Source of the DNA: Aureobasidium sp. EXF-3400 | Lineage: Eukaryota > Ascomycota > Dothideomycetes > Dothideales > Saccotheciaceae | Direction: 5' to 3' | Assembly (NCBI GenBank): GCA_024195585.1 | Contig: SWBL01000247.1 | Span: 1-64,000 of the forward strand | DNA length: 64,000 bases | In this document: one piece after another, positions 1-10,592 of the stretch | Layout: each line of letters starts with the position of its first letter | Numbering within the stretch: position 1 is the first letter of the stretch | Notes under the pieces: generated by a model | What the model was told of the DNA's origin: nothing | The model's input: only the letters and a program-made list of their open reading frames with translations | Databases searched by the model: none | Made by a program: the position numbers and the translations under genes

Positions 1-3
1 TCA

Positions 4-94
4 TCTTCATTGGTCTAGTGGTCATGATTTCCGCTTGTCAAGAGTAAAATCTCGTCAAGCGCGGGAGACCAGGGTTCGATTCCCTGATGGAGAG
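4..94 (+). tRNA. tRNA-Asp (anticodon GTC) with a 19-nt intron
   Basis: A complete cloverleaf can be folded. The acceptor strands 4-10 (TCTTCAT) and 87-93 (ATGGAGA) pair at all seven positions with one G-T. The anticodon stem is TCCGC/GCGGG and the T arm is CAGGG-TTCGATT-CCCTG, with discriminator G94. The anticodon loop reads TTGTCA, then an insert at 41-59, then C60, which places a 19-nt intron at the canonical 37/38 site removed by tRNA splicing endonuclease. The anticodon is GTC (Asp). The gene starts only four bases inside the window, so its upstream control sequence is not visible. Confidence 0.93.
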
Positions 95-391
95 CACACT
101 TCTTTTGTCTTTTTGCTTTGGCCAAACATCTTAGCGACATCCAGTGATACATGCGGCATGTTTGTTGCTGGTGTATTGTTTTGGTTGAACGAGAGATGTC
201 GCGATGGCAGTCAAAGATGACAGGTAGGTGCATGGGCAGCATGGCATGCATGTGCAAGGAGATGGGTAGTGACGTGTGTGGGGAAGGGAGCAACCATGGA
301 CGACGAGCACTTGGCATGGAAAACGAGATTATTGTTGCAAGGTTCGTTTCTTGTAGACCGCGACAAGCATCCATCTTAGCCAAACCAAACA

Positions 392-2109
392 ATGGCTGCT
401 CCAGTGAAGAAGCGAGGCCCGACCGTGCTGGTGAGTTGTACTCGTTATGTCTGACCGAACGACACCGACTAATCATGTCCCGCCAGGTCACGGATGCGCG
501 CGAACAGCAGCCTCAACGACCAGCTCCTCTAAATCGGACCGCCACGACCAAACTCATCTCTGTCGACAACGTTTTGCAATTCTCCTCGGACATTCCCTCT
601 GCCCAAAGACGCGGTCCTCCCGGCGGTCTCAGACCCGCACAACATTCGCGCACTCCTAGCGGCCGACATCCTCTGGACCCGAAACTCACAGGCCGTTCTC
701 TCGCCATTCCCGTCGGCGGCCCTCACATTCCAGCCCGAAGCTCCAAAGTCAGCGAGAAGCTCGTTCTACTGCCCGAAACCAGCGAAAAGACGCCATCAGA
801 GGAGGACGAAGACGAAGACGATGCTCCACCCTCAGACGAACAGATCCGCCGCCGAAAGTCTCCCCGGAATGGTGACAAGAGTTATGCCGAGCGCCTCTCA
901 AAAGCAAGTCGCGCAGACAAGCTGGCCAGAGTGACGGCTTACTGCACTGCCCAGAGCTACCGTCTGCGTGCCACGGCCGACTTTGTACGAGAACAACACG
1001 GCGCCCGTACAAAACTCTATGATGACTGTCTGTATGCTGTCTATCAACTCCCTCTTCTTGGTGGTAGCGATGGCTATCGCATTCGCAGTAGTCCTGTTCT
1101 GAAGAATCCTGGAGGTAGAAGCATTCTGGACGAGCAGATTGAGGCCAACGAGCGCCGCGATCACCGAGAAGGCTGGATGGAGGAAAGCGATGAGTACACG
1201 GTCCATGGTAATGCCCGCGACCATGAAGAACCAGGCTTCCGTCGTCACAGCCACTCTAGCGATCTATCAAGTGGAGGCCATGGCACTATTGCCGATGCTT
1301 TGTCTGTCGCCGAACTCTACGTCTTCAGCTACGGTGTCGCTGTCTTCTGGAATTTTACCGCACATCAAGAGAAGGACATCCTGGCCGACTTGACTTTCAG
1401 CAGCTCCTCAAATATTCCGACAAAGCTCAGCACTACTTCTGCACCTACTCTAACCAACACCCTGGGCCTGGTCTCACGCCCGCTCAGCGAAGCCGATTTC
1501 GAAACTGAAGACTTCCACTTCGAGTACAACGACGAGATCGACAAGCCGCGTATATTCAATGATATGATCACATTACGTACCAACGATCATATGATCAAAC
1601 TGGCTATGAGCCATGCCATTTCACAATCCACAAAGCTCAGCTACTTTGAAGAACGAATGCAACGCACCATGTCAGAAGCTCAATACGTCCCTCGCAAACT
1701 AGCTCTGGAAGGACAACTCGGTATGAGCCGCAGTCAGGTTGTCAGTCTTGTCGGCAAGCTTTTCCAAGGTCGTGTCGATGTCAACCTCAGCTCCAACATG
1801 CTCGATACTCCAAACTTCTTCTGGGACAGCGAACCAACGTTACTACCACTCTACGCTGCCGTCCGCGAATACCTTGAGATCAAACCACGCATTCAAGTTC
1901 TGAATGAACGCTGCAAAGTCTTCTTGGATCTCGCCGAAATTCTCTCTGACGCCATCGCCGACACGAAGATGACCAAAATCACCTGGATCGTTATTGTCTT
2001 GATTGTAATATCAATTCTGGTCACTTGTTCAGAAGTGATTTTGAGATTCGCCATCTTGAGCAAGGGTGGTGGTGAAGGTGCTGCGAGTCCAAGTCCGAGA
2101 GAGCTTTAA
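392..2109 (+). CDS. Rmd1/RMND1-family (DUF155) membrane protein
   Basis: The model is join(392..430, 487..2109), 553 aa. The 56-nt intron has GTGAGT, a CTAAT branch site and CAG. The C-terminal half (about residues 260-550) has the layout of the DUF155 family: an ELYVFSYGVAVFWNF block, a long helical region with RTMSEAQYVPRKLA and FLDLAEILSD, and a final membrane helix at about 511-533. Relatives are yeast Rmd1/Rmd8 and fission yeast Sif2/Sif3; animal RMND1 is a mitochondrial relative. The N-terminal 200 residues are low-complexity and rich in Arg, Pro and acidic residues, which is usual for fungal members. An alternative start is the in-frame ATG at 475, which would need no intron and give a protein lacking the first 13 residues. 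Cellular role is inferred from the family only. Confidence 0.85.
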
Positions 2110-2933
2110 GCATTGTGTATTACGACAAGGCGTTGATTGGGTTAGCGAGGAAATGGAAACTGGGTGTTCAAGGTTGTACATAATGGGCTGTTCTACGGTG
2201 GTAGCGATGGTGGCGTATAATGGGTTGGCTTGTGTGTTTGTACGAAGGTTTAACACCACTTTTGATTTCTTCTGCAGGTCTACATTTTGCATGCCCGTGC
2301 CGCAGCCCCCTTCGGCTTTGGCTCCTGCCTCCCCTAAAGTCTGTGACTCCCGCGCTTCTCTCACAAAGATCTAGACAGCACACGCTCTATCCTGGGCTGT
2401 CAGAGCTGTACATGTCTCACGATACTATTATCAACAGAAGTGCTGTTTCCTCCCCGTGTGCAAAACCATGTAGCGCGTATAGCTATAAAAAGGCACAAAG
2501 GTTTTCAGATTAGAGATCTATCCAAAGAGAGTCTGAAGTGAACGGCTTCTCGATGGATCTACTGTATTTCTCAAGAGTCCTGACTACACAAAGGCACAAT
2601 AATTTCCAGACTAGAAATTCATCTAAAGAGAGTCTAGAGCAAATGGTTTCTCGATGGATCTTTCCTGTTTCTTAAATATATTGTGCATTTTCACAGCTCT
2701 ACGCGTTACAAACTTTTATGCTTGGGAAGGTGTATGCCAGTCACAAATGCAGTGACGGTACTCATCGCCCTAGTACAACACGCGACTTCTTCATCCAGTT
2801 TAAGTGAGGGAAATATCCTGTCAACAAGTCATTGAACAATACTTCGCAAAACGCTCCGACTTTAACCTTATGACACACTTGTTCGAGAACCAGACAACAG
2901 TCTTCCCTGTCTCATCCATCCCAGCACTGCATC
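2110..2933. other. Intergenic region holding repeat copy A
   Basis: No convincing coding frame is seen. Much of the middle is a diverged short repeat (2486-2700, listed separately). The last 100 bases are the likely promoter of the BTB gene. Confidence 0.5.
2486..2700 (+). repeat. Diverged tandem duplication, repeat family copy A
   Basis: Two units about 103 bp apart are similar: 2486-2572 and 2589-2675. Both run AAAGGCACAA.., TTTTCAGATTAGA or TTTCCAGACTAGA, AAAGAGAGTCT and TTCTCGATGGATCT. The right end (about 2665-2700, with AAATATATTGTGCATTTT) also matches the core of the repeats at 4152 and 8772. It carries no reading frame and looks like an old, mutated non-coding repeat. Confidence 0.6.
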
Positions 2934-3868
2934 ATGTCCGCGTCAGCAAACGTTCCAGTGAAGTTGGAGCACCAGCCGATCTTTGATTCGTTACCTTACT
3001 GTTTGAAAGGCGATGGTGAAACAGAAGCCTTTCAATCATTCCCATTCCTCACTGGCTATACCCATATCTCGTTCGAAGAACAGCGTCTACGAGACGTGAC
3101 TCCATTTCCATCCATGGCCACTGGAGATGTCGGAACACTCACTCCAAGCGCTCTTGAATCCTTCAGAGCGGCCTACAAGAGTCCTCCGATGAGCCAGGAT
3201 CTTGATCTTCTGGAGTGAGTACATCCATATTCTTAAGATTCCTATTTCTCATCGCATCTAGGCCATTACTCCCACTCACCTTAATCCGTGTCACTTGGGA
3301 AAACCATACCCCCACAGTCTTCGCCATTCACAGAAACATACTCGAACACTGCAGTCCCTTCTTCAAGACCATACTCGCACCCGAGCCTTCATCTGCTGGG
3401 TTCAGCATCGAGCATGGAAAGAAAGGATCCTCTGAGGAGGAGATGGCTCCTACAATCGAGTTCGAAGGGTCCATCGTTGCGTTCAGACTCTATGCCGCGT
3501 GGGTATACTCAGGTCTCATCCAAAAGAGAATCTTGAAGATTGGAGTGCCCGGAGCAGAGAACATATCCTATTCCAATATCGGCCAAGCATATATCCTCGG
3601 TGACAAACTCAAAGACCACAAATTTAAGAACGCCATCGTCGACTGCCTTCTCGAGACAATCGTTAGTCAAGGCAAGATGGATCTAACTCTACCTAACCTC
3701 ATCTTTGACAAGACTTCCGCGTCGGCACCTTTGAAAAAACTCCTGGTTGACATCTACGTCCTGTATCGACACAAAGATTGGCTGAAGCCAGACGGATCTT
3801 CACAAACCAACTCTGCTATCTTCCTCTCGGGACCTTTCAGCTGCCTTCCTCGCTCGTCACGGTCATGA
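2934..3868 (+). CDS. BTB/POZ-domain protein
   Basis: The model is join(2934..3214, 3262..3868), 295 aa. The 47-nt intron begins GTGAGT and ends CTAG, and joining it preserves the frame (..LLE-PLLPLTLIRVTWEN..). Residues from about 100 read TVFAIHRNILEHCSPFFKTI, the usual start of a fungal BTB domain, followed by FEGSIVAFRLYAAWVYSGLI, the typical second half. Such BTB proteins in filamentous fungi form large families of protein-protein interaction modules, often of unknown partner. The gene sits between repeat copies A and B, at the edge of a decayed region, but its own frame is intact. The function beyond protein binding cannot be stated. Confidence 0.8.
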
Positions 3869-4263
3869 CAAAGCACGCCCGAACAACATGTCAGTTCTGA
3901 ACGCCTGCAATTACCATGAGCACCCGGAAGGAAAGCTCTGCTCGACTGCTAAGAGCCATCCTCGGGAGATCGTTGAGACAAAGCCATAAGGAGAGAAACT
4001 CATATATCGTGTGCTGTATTCAAGGTGTTGTGTTTGCTAGGGGCATGCGCTTTGCTATGGAAGGAACGGAATCGGTGGCACACACGAAAATGCTTAGTTA
4101 GTATGGAGGCCTTCTCTCTTTCAGATCGATAGGGGCCAATCCTAGACAAATGTAGAGTATCTTAATCAACATAATTGTGGCCGTCGAAACACCTCAAATC
4201 AACCCCTTTCCGTGGACGTTACCCCATTTTGGAAAGTATTGTGCATTCCTAAAGATGACAAGA
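3869..4263. other. Intergenic region between BTB gene and pseudogene
   Basis: No gene is seen. The right part is repeat copy B, which runs into the 3' end of the opposing pseudogene. Confidence 0.4.
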
Positions 4264-4304
4264 TCAGTCCTTCGCATACGAAGAGGACCTATTCCTTCGA
4301 GTCA
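4152..4304 (+). repeat. Dispersed repeat copy B
   Basis: This 150-bp stretch aligns end to end with 8772-8924 in the same orientation. Shared blocks in order are GTAGAGT.TCTT, TGTGG, GAAACA, GACGTTAC, AAGTATTGTGCATT or TAGTATTGTGCATT, TCGCATACGA and TACCTTCGAGTC or TTCCTTCGAGTC. Many differences are C/T or A/G transitions. It overlaps the last codons of the opposing pseudogene. Confidence 0.7.
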
Positions 4305-6640
4305 GTGGAACTCGGTCTAGATCGGAAGCAAATGTCACAAGAGAACAGGGCACAGAACGAGCAAGAAGTGGAACGCAGTTTTCAACAAAATGCTTAAATC
4401 TCGCGCCGTCTTTCTCAGTGTAGGGAAGACAATGGTCTACGCCAGGATTGAGAAAACGTGCTGCGCGTTGTTTAATAGCTCCATGGACGTTGGAGACCAT
4501 ATGCTTGTGCATTCTGGTCGCGTCCATGTACTTGCGGATACCGTTCCAGGCATCCTGCCAGGTGCCTTCCTGCAGATTGACGATGGAGCGACGACAGTGC
4601 TCGACGAGATCTGTGACCATCTCAAGGTCAATCGGTATGCCATGGGTCTTGCATTCGCCATAAATGGCCATGTGACAAGATTTGTAGATGGCGTCCGACA
4701 AGGCGCTTCCAATCCATGCTGGCGCAGACAAGACTCCATTTGGTGCACATTGCTGGCAAACAAACCTGCCATCTGGAAGTCTGATGCCATTCGAGCTTCG
4801 AGTGTACCGGTGGTCGTGCATGCAATAATATGATCCTTCCGCACTCTCGTTGTCGAGATAATAGCTCCCGAGATTTGTTCTCGATCAATGAGCTGCGGCA
4901 TGTGCACGTTGACAATATCTGCCGTCACACAACCTGCCTGCCAGGCATTCAACAAGCCGTATCCCGCCTCCAATTCCAGAGACATAGCTTGCAGAACGTG
5001 AGCGATGACAACATCGTCATCAGATAGAACTCTGATCTCAGGAAGTTTTCCAGCCTCGACCTCGTCATTCAAGTGACTCAAAGGCCGGTTTGTTGCTCCC
5101 GCTCCCTAATTACGTTTGACGCTCCAACCAGCAACTGCGTTACACGGACCTGCGGAGCCTTTCAAAACCGAATAAAGCTTTTGAAGCTGTTCCTACTGTG
5201 GCAACGCGTAGAGGTCTACCTGTCTTCAGACCCATGTTGTCATTGATGCCTGGTCGAAATCCTTGCCCCAAAGACTGTATTGCAAGTATTTGGTGAACAG
5301 AACGGTAGCTTGGTGCTGATCTTCGGTCAGTGGAGAGTCGAATCTGCGTGCAAGTGATTCTCCTAGGAAATGGAAAGTGTCCGGAACAGTATCGCTGAGC
5401 TCTTCCAAAATTTTGTGCGGGTCAAGATGTGTACTTGTGAAGTGGCCCCGTGGAGACACTCCGAGTAGATTGTATGTGCGGAAGTCCCAACTTGATGGAA
5501 ATCTCTTGGCGACACAAGCATTCGCTGAGAAGCTATACTTTCCGTTGTTGATGGGGCCATCTCTCCAGACAGGGTCCACAACTGAATGATTGAATGTGGA
5601 GCCGATTGCGAACATAGATGCAGCTTCGAGCATGACCTTTCCTGATAGGAAAGGCTGGGTAAGGTCGTTCCATCTCTCCGGCAAGATTGGCCCAGGCAGG
5701 CGATTGAGACGTTGACATGCTTCTTGAGCGACACGGTTCGCCGCGTCTTCATCACAAAACCTGGTCTGTAAAGCTCCAGCCCGCCAAGGGTGATTCTGGC
5801 CAGCGCCCTTATGTGGAGCATATAGAATGATTTCGGCTGCTAGTGGGTCATTGCCATCCCGAACGGTGATCACCCAGTGTTCAATCTGCTCTACGAGGAC
5901 GTTGCCAGAAGCGTCTTTGACAAAAGCATGAGACGCCCTGTTTAGTCGCCTACGACACGGGCTTGTGATTTGCTCAACGTTTACGACCTCAAATGCTCGA
6001 TTATCGCGTACGGGGAGATAGTTCCATGGCATTGGAATGTGTGTGGCGGGTGTGTAGAGGATCTCGCCTCGAACGCTGAGCTTGACCTTGATGGCGTTCC
6101 ACTTGTTGGTGTTTATGGTCATCCGGGTCGTCTCGAGAGTGATTTTCTTAAGTGTTTGATCGACAAGAGGCACTTTGGAATGGCGATTGGGCAAAGGGGG
6201 CTTGGCTCCTAGCGTACCTGCAAAGCTGATTAGATAATAGCTTACACACGCGGCTGTATGCGCTCACCTTGCTTGCTCTAGCCACCTCTCTTCGTAGGTT
6301 TCTGGTCTGCCTCAGCCTTCTTTGCCGCAATAGCAGCAGCATCCTTCTTGTTTCGACGGCCTCTCACGCTGCGATCAGTTCCCTCAGCCGATGGGTCGAC
6401 CTCATGGTTAGTAGGGAGATCTGACGATGGAGGTCCTCCGGCTGAGAGGTCGTCTTCATCGTCAGTAGGGGGGTCTAATGGAGCAGCAGAGATACTACTC
6501 GATGATAGGCGAGTCGGAGAATTTTCGGACTCCGACTGAGATTGGGTCTATGTAAGGGCAGCCAGAGCCGCAGAAGCAGCCGTAGAGGACCTTCTAGTCG
6601 ATCTGCTAGCAGTGCGTATAGATGCGATGCGGAAAAAACG
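4264..6640 (-). pseudogene. Unrecognised large gene broken by stops and a frameshift
   Basis: One reading frame can be followed on the minus strand through several interruptions. The N-terminal part (about 6640-6268) is Ser/Ala/Arg-rich, then acidic, then basic (KKDAAAIAAKKAEADQK). It has TAG codons at 6548-6550 and 6278-6280. A normal-looking 50-nt intron follows (6218-6267; GTGAGC, CTAAT, GCAG). The long intact stretch 5226-6216 contains about 330 codons. The frame then continues unchanged across TGA at 5226-5228, TAG at 5193-5195 and TAG at 5106-5108, and shifts near 4870 into the frame of LPDGRFVCQQCAPNG, ending at 4264. All stops could come from CAG, CGA or TGG by a single transition. 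No domain is recognised. A gene caller might instead report the 5226-6194 and 4264-4821 pieces as separate genes. Extra tiny introns (30-39 nt) could hide some stops, but they lack good signals. Confidence 0.6.
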
Positions 6641-6985
6641 ATAAGGAAGTCGACACTACTAAAGGTACCTATTATAATTAGATAGACCTCGTAGCGGACT
6701 CCCTAAACATGGACTTATATATAGCGGCCGACATAAGGGAAGATATCGCGCTCGCCCATCTCGATGAGAGCGAGTTCGGTATAGTTAGAATGGGCCGAAA
6801 AGTCTTTAAGACAGTAGCATGCTATACCGAGGAGGCGTAAGGCCTCGTAGAACTCCTTCTCCTCTCTACTTCTATTAAACGATCTGCTAAGGTCGATATA
6901 GCGGCCGAAGAGGTTACGGACTAGCTAGGCAGACGTGGTGATGCCCAGATCTTCCGAGGCGATGTAAAGCAGTATGACTTCTTAT
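6640..6985 (-). pseudogene. HET-C (heterokaryon incompatibility) relic, RIP-like decay
   Basis: Translating the minus strand in one frame gives the central signature of the HET-C family. An IASEDLGITTSA stretch is followed by LVRNLFGRYIDLSRSF, then EALRLLGIACYCLKDFSAHS, NYTELALIEMGERDIFP, and a GTFSSVDFL block after two stops. In normal members the middle reads like LHTLEDF-AHSN. Here His became Tyr and Glu became Lys, as expected from CA-to-TA and TG-to-TA changes. Stops lie at 6925-6927 (TAG) and twice in the GRYI-VHV-GVRYEV stretch. The DNA from about 6560 to 6930 is visibly rich in TA and poor in CA/TG. Only the central part of the family domain remains; both ends are missing. It abuts the neighbouring pseudogene near 6640. 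Confidence 0.75.
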
Positions 6986-7207
6986 GCCGATAAGCGAGGG
7001 AAGCGGAGATGGTGATTTCAGAAGGCAATGGGCCGAAACACGCGAACGCGAATTTACGATTCCTTTGTGCGTGTTTCGGGGGGCGCGTCTGAAAAATTCA
7101 AAGGTGGTGTTTGTACGCGCAAACGCAGCCGGCACGCTGGAACATAGGAAGCTATACAACCTACCTTAGTAACTGACACCAACGATAGCACGTATCCGAA
7201 TTCAGAC

Positions 7208-8350
7208 ATGAGCGACCCACAGATCAACGGCACCGCGAAGTGGCCTGCTGAACTGGACAGAGCCATCGACCTATACCGAGCAGAAAAGTTCCAAGAGTGT
7301 ATCGCACACACAAGAACTGTGTGTCGAGACAACACTCCACTCTACCCTCGCCTGCGTTACCGCATCCTTCTAGCATCCTGCCTAGATGACTGGCACGAAG
7401 CAGAGGACATGTGCTTCCACGCCGAAAACACTTATAATTCCTGGTGCCTTCACAACCCTGTCAGCAGCTTTCCAGGCGCAGGTGAAGTGCGAAGCGACTT
7501 GCGCACCAACCTCGATCAACTCGCCGAATACTTGAAAACCTTCAGACCCGAAGACTGGAAGGAAACTCAACGCTTCTGGAACGTCATCGAAGCCGCCGAG
7601 GCCGAAGAAGAGTATGCAGCCCAGTTTGCAGAGGAAGAAGATGAGGAGGAAGAAGAAGATGAGGATGAGGATGAGGAAGATGAGCAGGAAGAAGAGGAAG
7701 ATGAAGGATTGAAAGAGCAAGCCTCTACCGCCCAGTCTGCAGAACATGACCCTACCGCCCAGTCTGCAGGACATGTCCCTACCGCCCAGTCTGAAGAGGA
7801 AGCCGCTACCGTCCACTCTGGAGAAGAAGCCGTTCTCGGTGCTTAGAGGGAGGAAGAGGATGCCGTTCTTGGTGCTGAGAGAGAGGAGGAGGATGCCGTT
7901 CTTGGTGCCGAGAGAGAGGATGCCACCCAGTCTGAAGAGGATGCCGTTCTTGGTGCCGAGGCTCCCACTACTGAAGCTGAAGCTGGACCTATTACTACCA
8001 CCAAGGCTGGACAAGTCACTACCGCGATCGAAGCTAAAAACGAGGAGGATACCGCTGCTGGTGCTGAGCAAGAAGAAATGGAAACTGCTACTACCGTCGC
8101 CCAAGCTGAAGAGGAGGAGGATGCCACTGCCGGCGCCGAGAGAGTGGAAGAGGTTCCCGCTACAACTGCTCAAGCTGAAGCCGGACGTGCTCAAGGCGAA
8201 TTGATGGAAGGAGCCGACCTGTCTCCTACTGACGATGGTGCCAACGTCAGCAACACAAAGAAGAGCAGGTCGACTCGAATCCCGGCACCCATCACCGCCG
8301 CATCGACTCGCTCACCACGCGCCACTAAACCTCCAGTCTGTAATCATTGA
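7208..8350 (+). CDS. Acidic repeat protein with an in-frame TAG at 7844-7846
   Basis: The frame from ATG 7208 first encodes about 125 residues of mixed sequence (RAIDLYRAEKFQECIAHTR, FRPEDWKETQRFWNVIEAAE), possibly a short helical-repeat fold. It then becomes an almost pure Glu/Asp tract, and then repeats of AQSAEHDPT and EEDAVLGAERE type. A TAG at 7844-7846 ends the 212-aa frame, yet the same frame continues with the same repeat to a stop at 8348-8350. In the neighbouring repeats this position is GAG, so one G-to-T change explains the stop. The extended product would be about 380 codons and end RSTRIPAPITAASTRSPRA. The truncated protein may still be made. Alternatively, a gene model with an intron could skip the stop. 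No family is recognised. Confidence 0.55.
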
Positions 8351-8392
8351 GGGGATGTTTAGTGTTTCACAGGAGTGACTTTCATGCCATTG

Positions 8393-8447
8393 ATGACTGA
8401 CTGACTGGCTCTGGCTGACTGGCTGATTGCCTGATCGATTGATTGAT
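8393..8447. repeat. CTGA/CTGG/GATT microsatellite
   Basis: A run of four-base units (GACTGACTGACTGGCT, then CTGACTGGCTGATTG, then GATTGATTGATC) lies just after the acidic-repeat frame. It is imperfect and short. Confidence 0.6.
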
Positions 8448-8771
8448 CTCATGCAGAACACGTCTCCTACCGGGTCTACCAGCCTCCGCCTTCAGTTTTG
8501 CTCGGCTTCCCCGAAATTTAGCCGCATGCTCTCGTTTTCACGTTATGGAGTGAGACCTCGTCTTTCTTTAACTATCTCAAGCTGTGGTACATGTTACATA
8601 GAGCTTGTTATTCATCGATTCTATCCGCTTTCTCATTGCGTGCCTTCGTGAAAACTTAAATCCGGATGAAAGCGGGTGTGGATAAATAATCTTGAACAAT
8701 GTGGTATTGTGTGGTGAACCTGACCTGACATACTCTTGCAACAATAAGGTACGAATTCATACTATCCGAAT

Positions 8772-8924
8772 GTAGAGTGTCTTCATAAGAATAAGTGTGG
8801 TTATAGAAACATTCTTAGGATGACGCCTTTTAATAGACGTTACTCTGTTTCTAAATAGTATTGTGCATTTTAATAGCTACTTGAAATAGTCTGTCGCATA
8901 CGAGAGAAGCAATACCTTCGAGTC
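8772..8924 (+). repeat. Dispersed repeat copy C
   Basis: A same-orientation partner of 4152-4304, also sharing the TAGTATTGTGCATTTTAATAGCT core with copy A. Copies B and C directly flank the decayed genes between them. Confidence 0.7.
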
Positions 8925-9323
8925 TTTATAATGTCACTAAGTGATAAGGATCCATCGATAAGGTAGTTCATTTCAGTAGACTATTGCACGAAGGAGAGAA
9001 GGAGGAGCGAGAGCTCCGAGTCGCGAATAATCCGAGTGCGCAACTCGAGGTCTTGGCGTTACCCCGCATCAGCCAAGGACCACGGTTCGAATCTGCCCGA
9101 GACCGTGTCACTGAGTATATTGCAGATTAAATTCACAATAGCAAATGTCACAAGGTATAAAATAGACAAAGAAGTAGTTTTTCCACAAGAAACCACACAT
9201 TTCTCAATAACGTTGCTACTCCTCAAATTGATCCTAAAATAGAATTCAACCACCACAACAAACTCATCATCAAGAAGAAAAGTAAACGCTCAAATATCAA
9301 CATCAATATCCAAAGTTACAAAT

Positions 9324-10592
9324 TTACTTGAGGGCGTTGACAATGGCAGTGTAAGCAGCCTTCTTCTGGAAGCTTCCGTTGAAGAGAAGGGGGCTGTCGC
9401 TGCTTCTCCAGGACTGGCTGTCGGAAACACCCCACTCGGTGATACCAACACAGTTCTTGGTGTTGACACAAGCATTGACAACCTTGACGTAGCTAGTGCT
9501 GTCAGCTCCGGCCAGATCCAGCTCGGTCATTGCGCATTCAGGAGCAGCAGCACAGACAGCCTTGAAGGCAGCAGGGACGTTATCAGGGTTGTTGAAGGAA
9601 CCAGACTTGCCGAGATGGGTCTGGGAACCAACACCGTCGATGGGGATGCCGGCGGCAATCCACTTCTTGACGTGCGAGATGAAACCGGTGGTCTTGGCGT
9701 AGGTGGCAGAGTCGAGGTTGTAGTCGTTGATGTAGAGCTTGGCGTTGGGGTCGGCGGCGCGGGCGGTCTCGAAAGCGATGCGGATGTAGTCCTCACCGAG
9801 AACCTTCATGAAGACGTTGTTGCGGAGAGTGCCGTCCTCGTTGAAGGCCTCGTTGACGACGTCCCAGGCGTAGATCTTGCCCTTGAAGTGGGTCATGACC
9901 TTGGTAATGTGGTTCTTCATGACATTGGTGAGGGTGGTCTTGTCATTGATGTTCTGGACCCACTGGGGAAGCTGAGAGTACCAGACAAGAGTGTGACCAC
10001 GGACGAGGTCACCATTTTGGCTAGCAAAGTTGACAAGGTAGTCACCACCAGCAAAGTTGAAGTTGCCTAATTCGTGTTAAAAAGCGTTAACAATATGACT
10101 TTTGGATGTGGTCGTACCTTGGGAAGACTCGGTGGCATCCCACTTCATGCTGTTCTCGGGGGTAAGCTGACCAAAGTCGGCCTTGACGATGGCAGCAGTC
10201 TGGGCGTTGCCGAGAGTGCCCTGGTCACCGCAGGTACCGAAGTACTTCTTGCCCTTGGCCTGGAAGAGCTTGTTCAAGCTGTCGGAGGGCTGGGCAGAGC
10301 TGGCCTTGTTGCTGGTAGAAACGGGGGCCTTGGCAGAGGCAGCAGTGGTCTGGACAGCGCTGGCAGCAGCGGAGGTCACAACGGGAGCGGAAGAGCCGGC
10401 ACCGGGGACACACTGGGAGTAGTAGGGGTTGGACTCGGCGCAGTGGTAGCCGGTAACACAAGTGGAAGATCCAGAGAAGCCTTGGCCACCGCACTGGGCG
10501 TAGGCATCAGCTCTCTTGATGTGAGCAGGGCCGGCAGAGGCCAGGGATGCCGCAAGGACAATGGAAGAGAGGGTAGCGGTAGAGATATACAT
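9324..10592 (-). CDS. Endo-1,4-beta-xylanase, GH10 with N-terminal CBM1
   Basis: The model is complement(join(9324..10066, 10118..10592)), 405 aa; the intron starts GTACGA and ends TTAG. The protein starts with a secretion signal (about residues 1-20). A CBM1 cellulose-binding module follows at about 30-64 ([15 protein letters not shown] and later Cys), then a Ser/Ala/Thr linker, then the GH10 catalytic domain from about 105. The acid/base Glu lies in [12 protein letters not shown] (about E231) and the nucleophile in MTELDLAG (about E340). The enzyme is secreted and cleaves internal beta-1,4 bonds of xylan; the CBM1 holds it to plant cell walls. A TATATAAG box lies about 195 bp upstream of the start. 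Length and domain order are normal for fungal GH10-CBM1 enzymes, although CBM1 is often C-terminal. Confidence 0.96.

Larger units (their letters stand above)
8351..9323. other. Intergenic region with repeat copy C
   Basis: No gene is seen. It holds a short CTGA/CTGG/ATTG microsatellite (about 8393-8447), repeat copy C (8772-8924), and a tRNA-like 3' arm near 9080-9105 that was rejected as a tRNA. Confidence 0.4.

Noticed and set aside
5106..5228. Tiny introns that would remove the stops at 5226, 5193 and 5106
   Set aside because: Candidate introns would be 30-39 nt without a proper branch site, and one cannot keep the frame.
7382..8194. 270-codon minus-strand frame of Leu/Phe/Ser/Gly
   Set aside because: Antisense of the acidic repeat tract; GAA/GAG repeats always give such frames.
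9049..9105. tRNA-like sequence with a perfect 7-bp acceptor (GGTCTTG/CGAGACC) and a TTCGAAT loop
   Set aside because: Only 56 nt long, with no anticodon arm and a T stem of three pairs; chance or a remnant.
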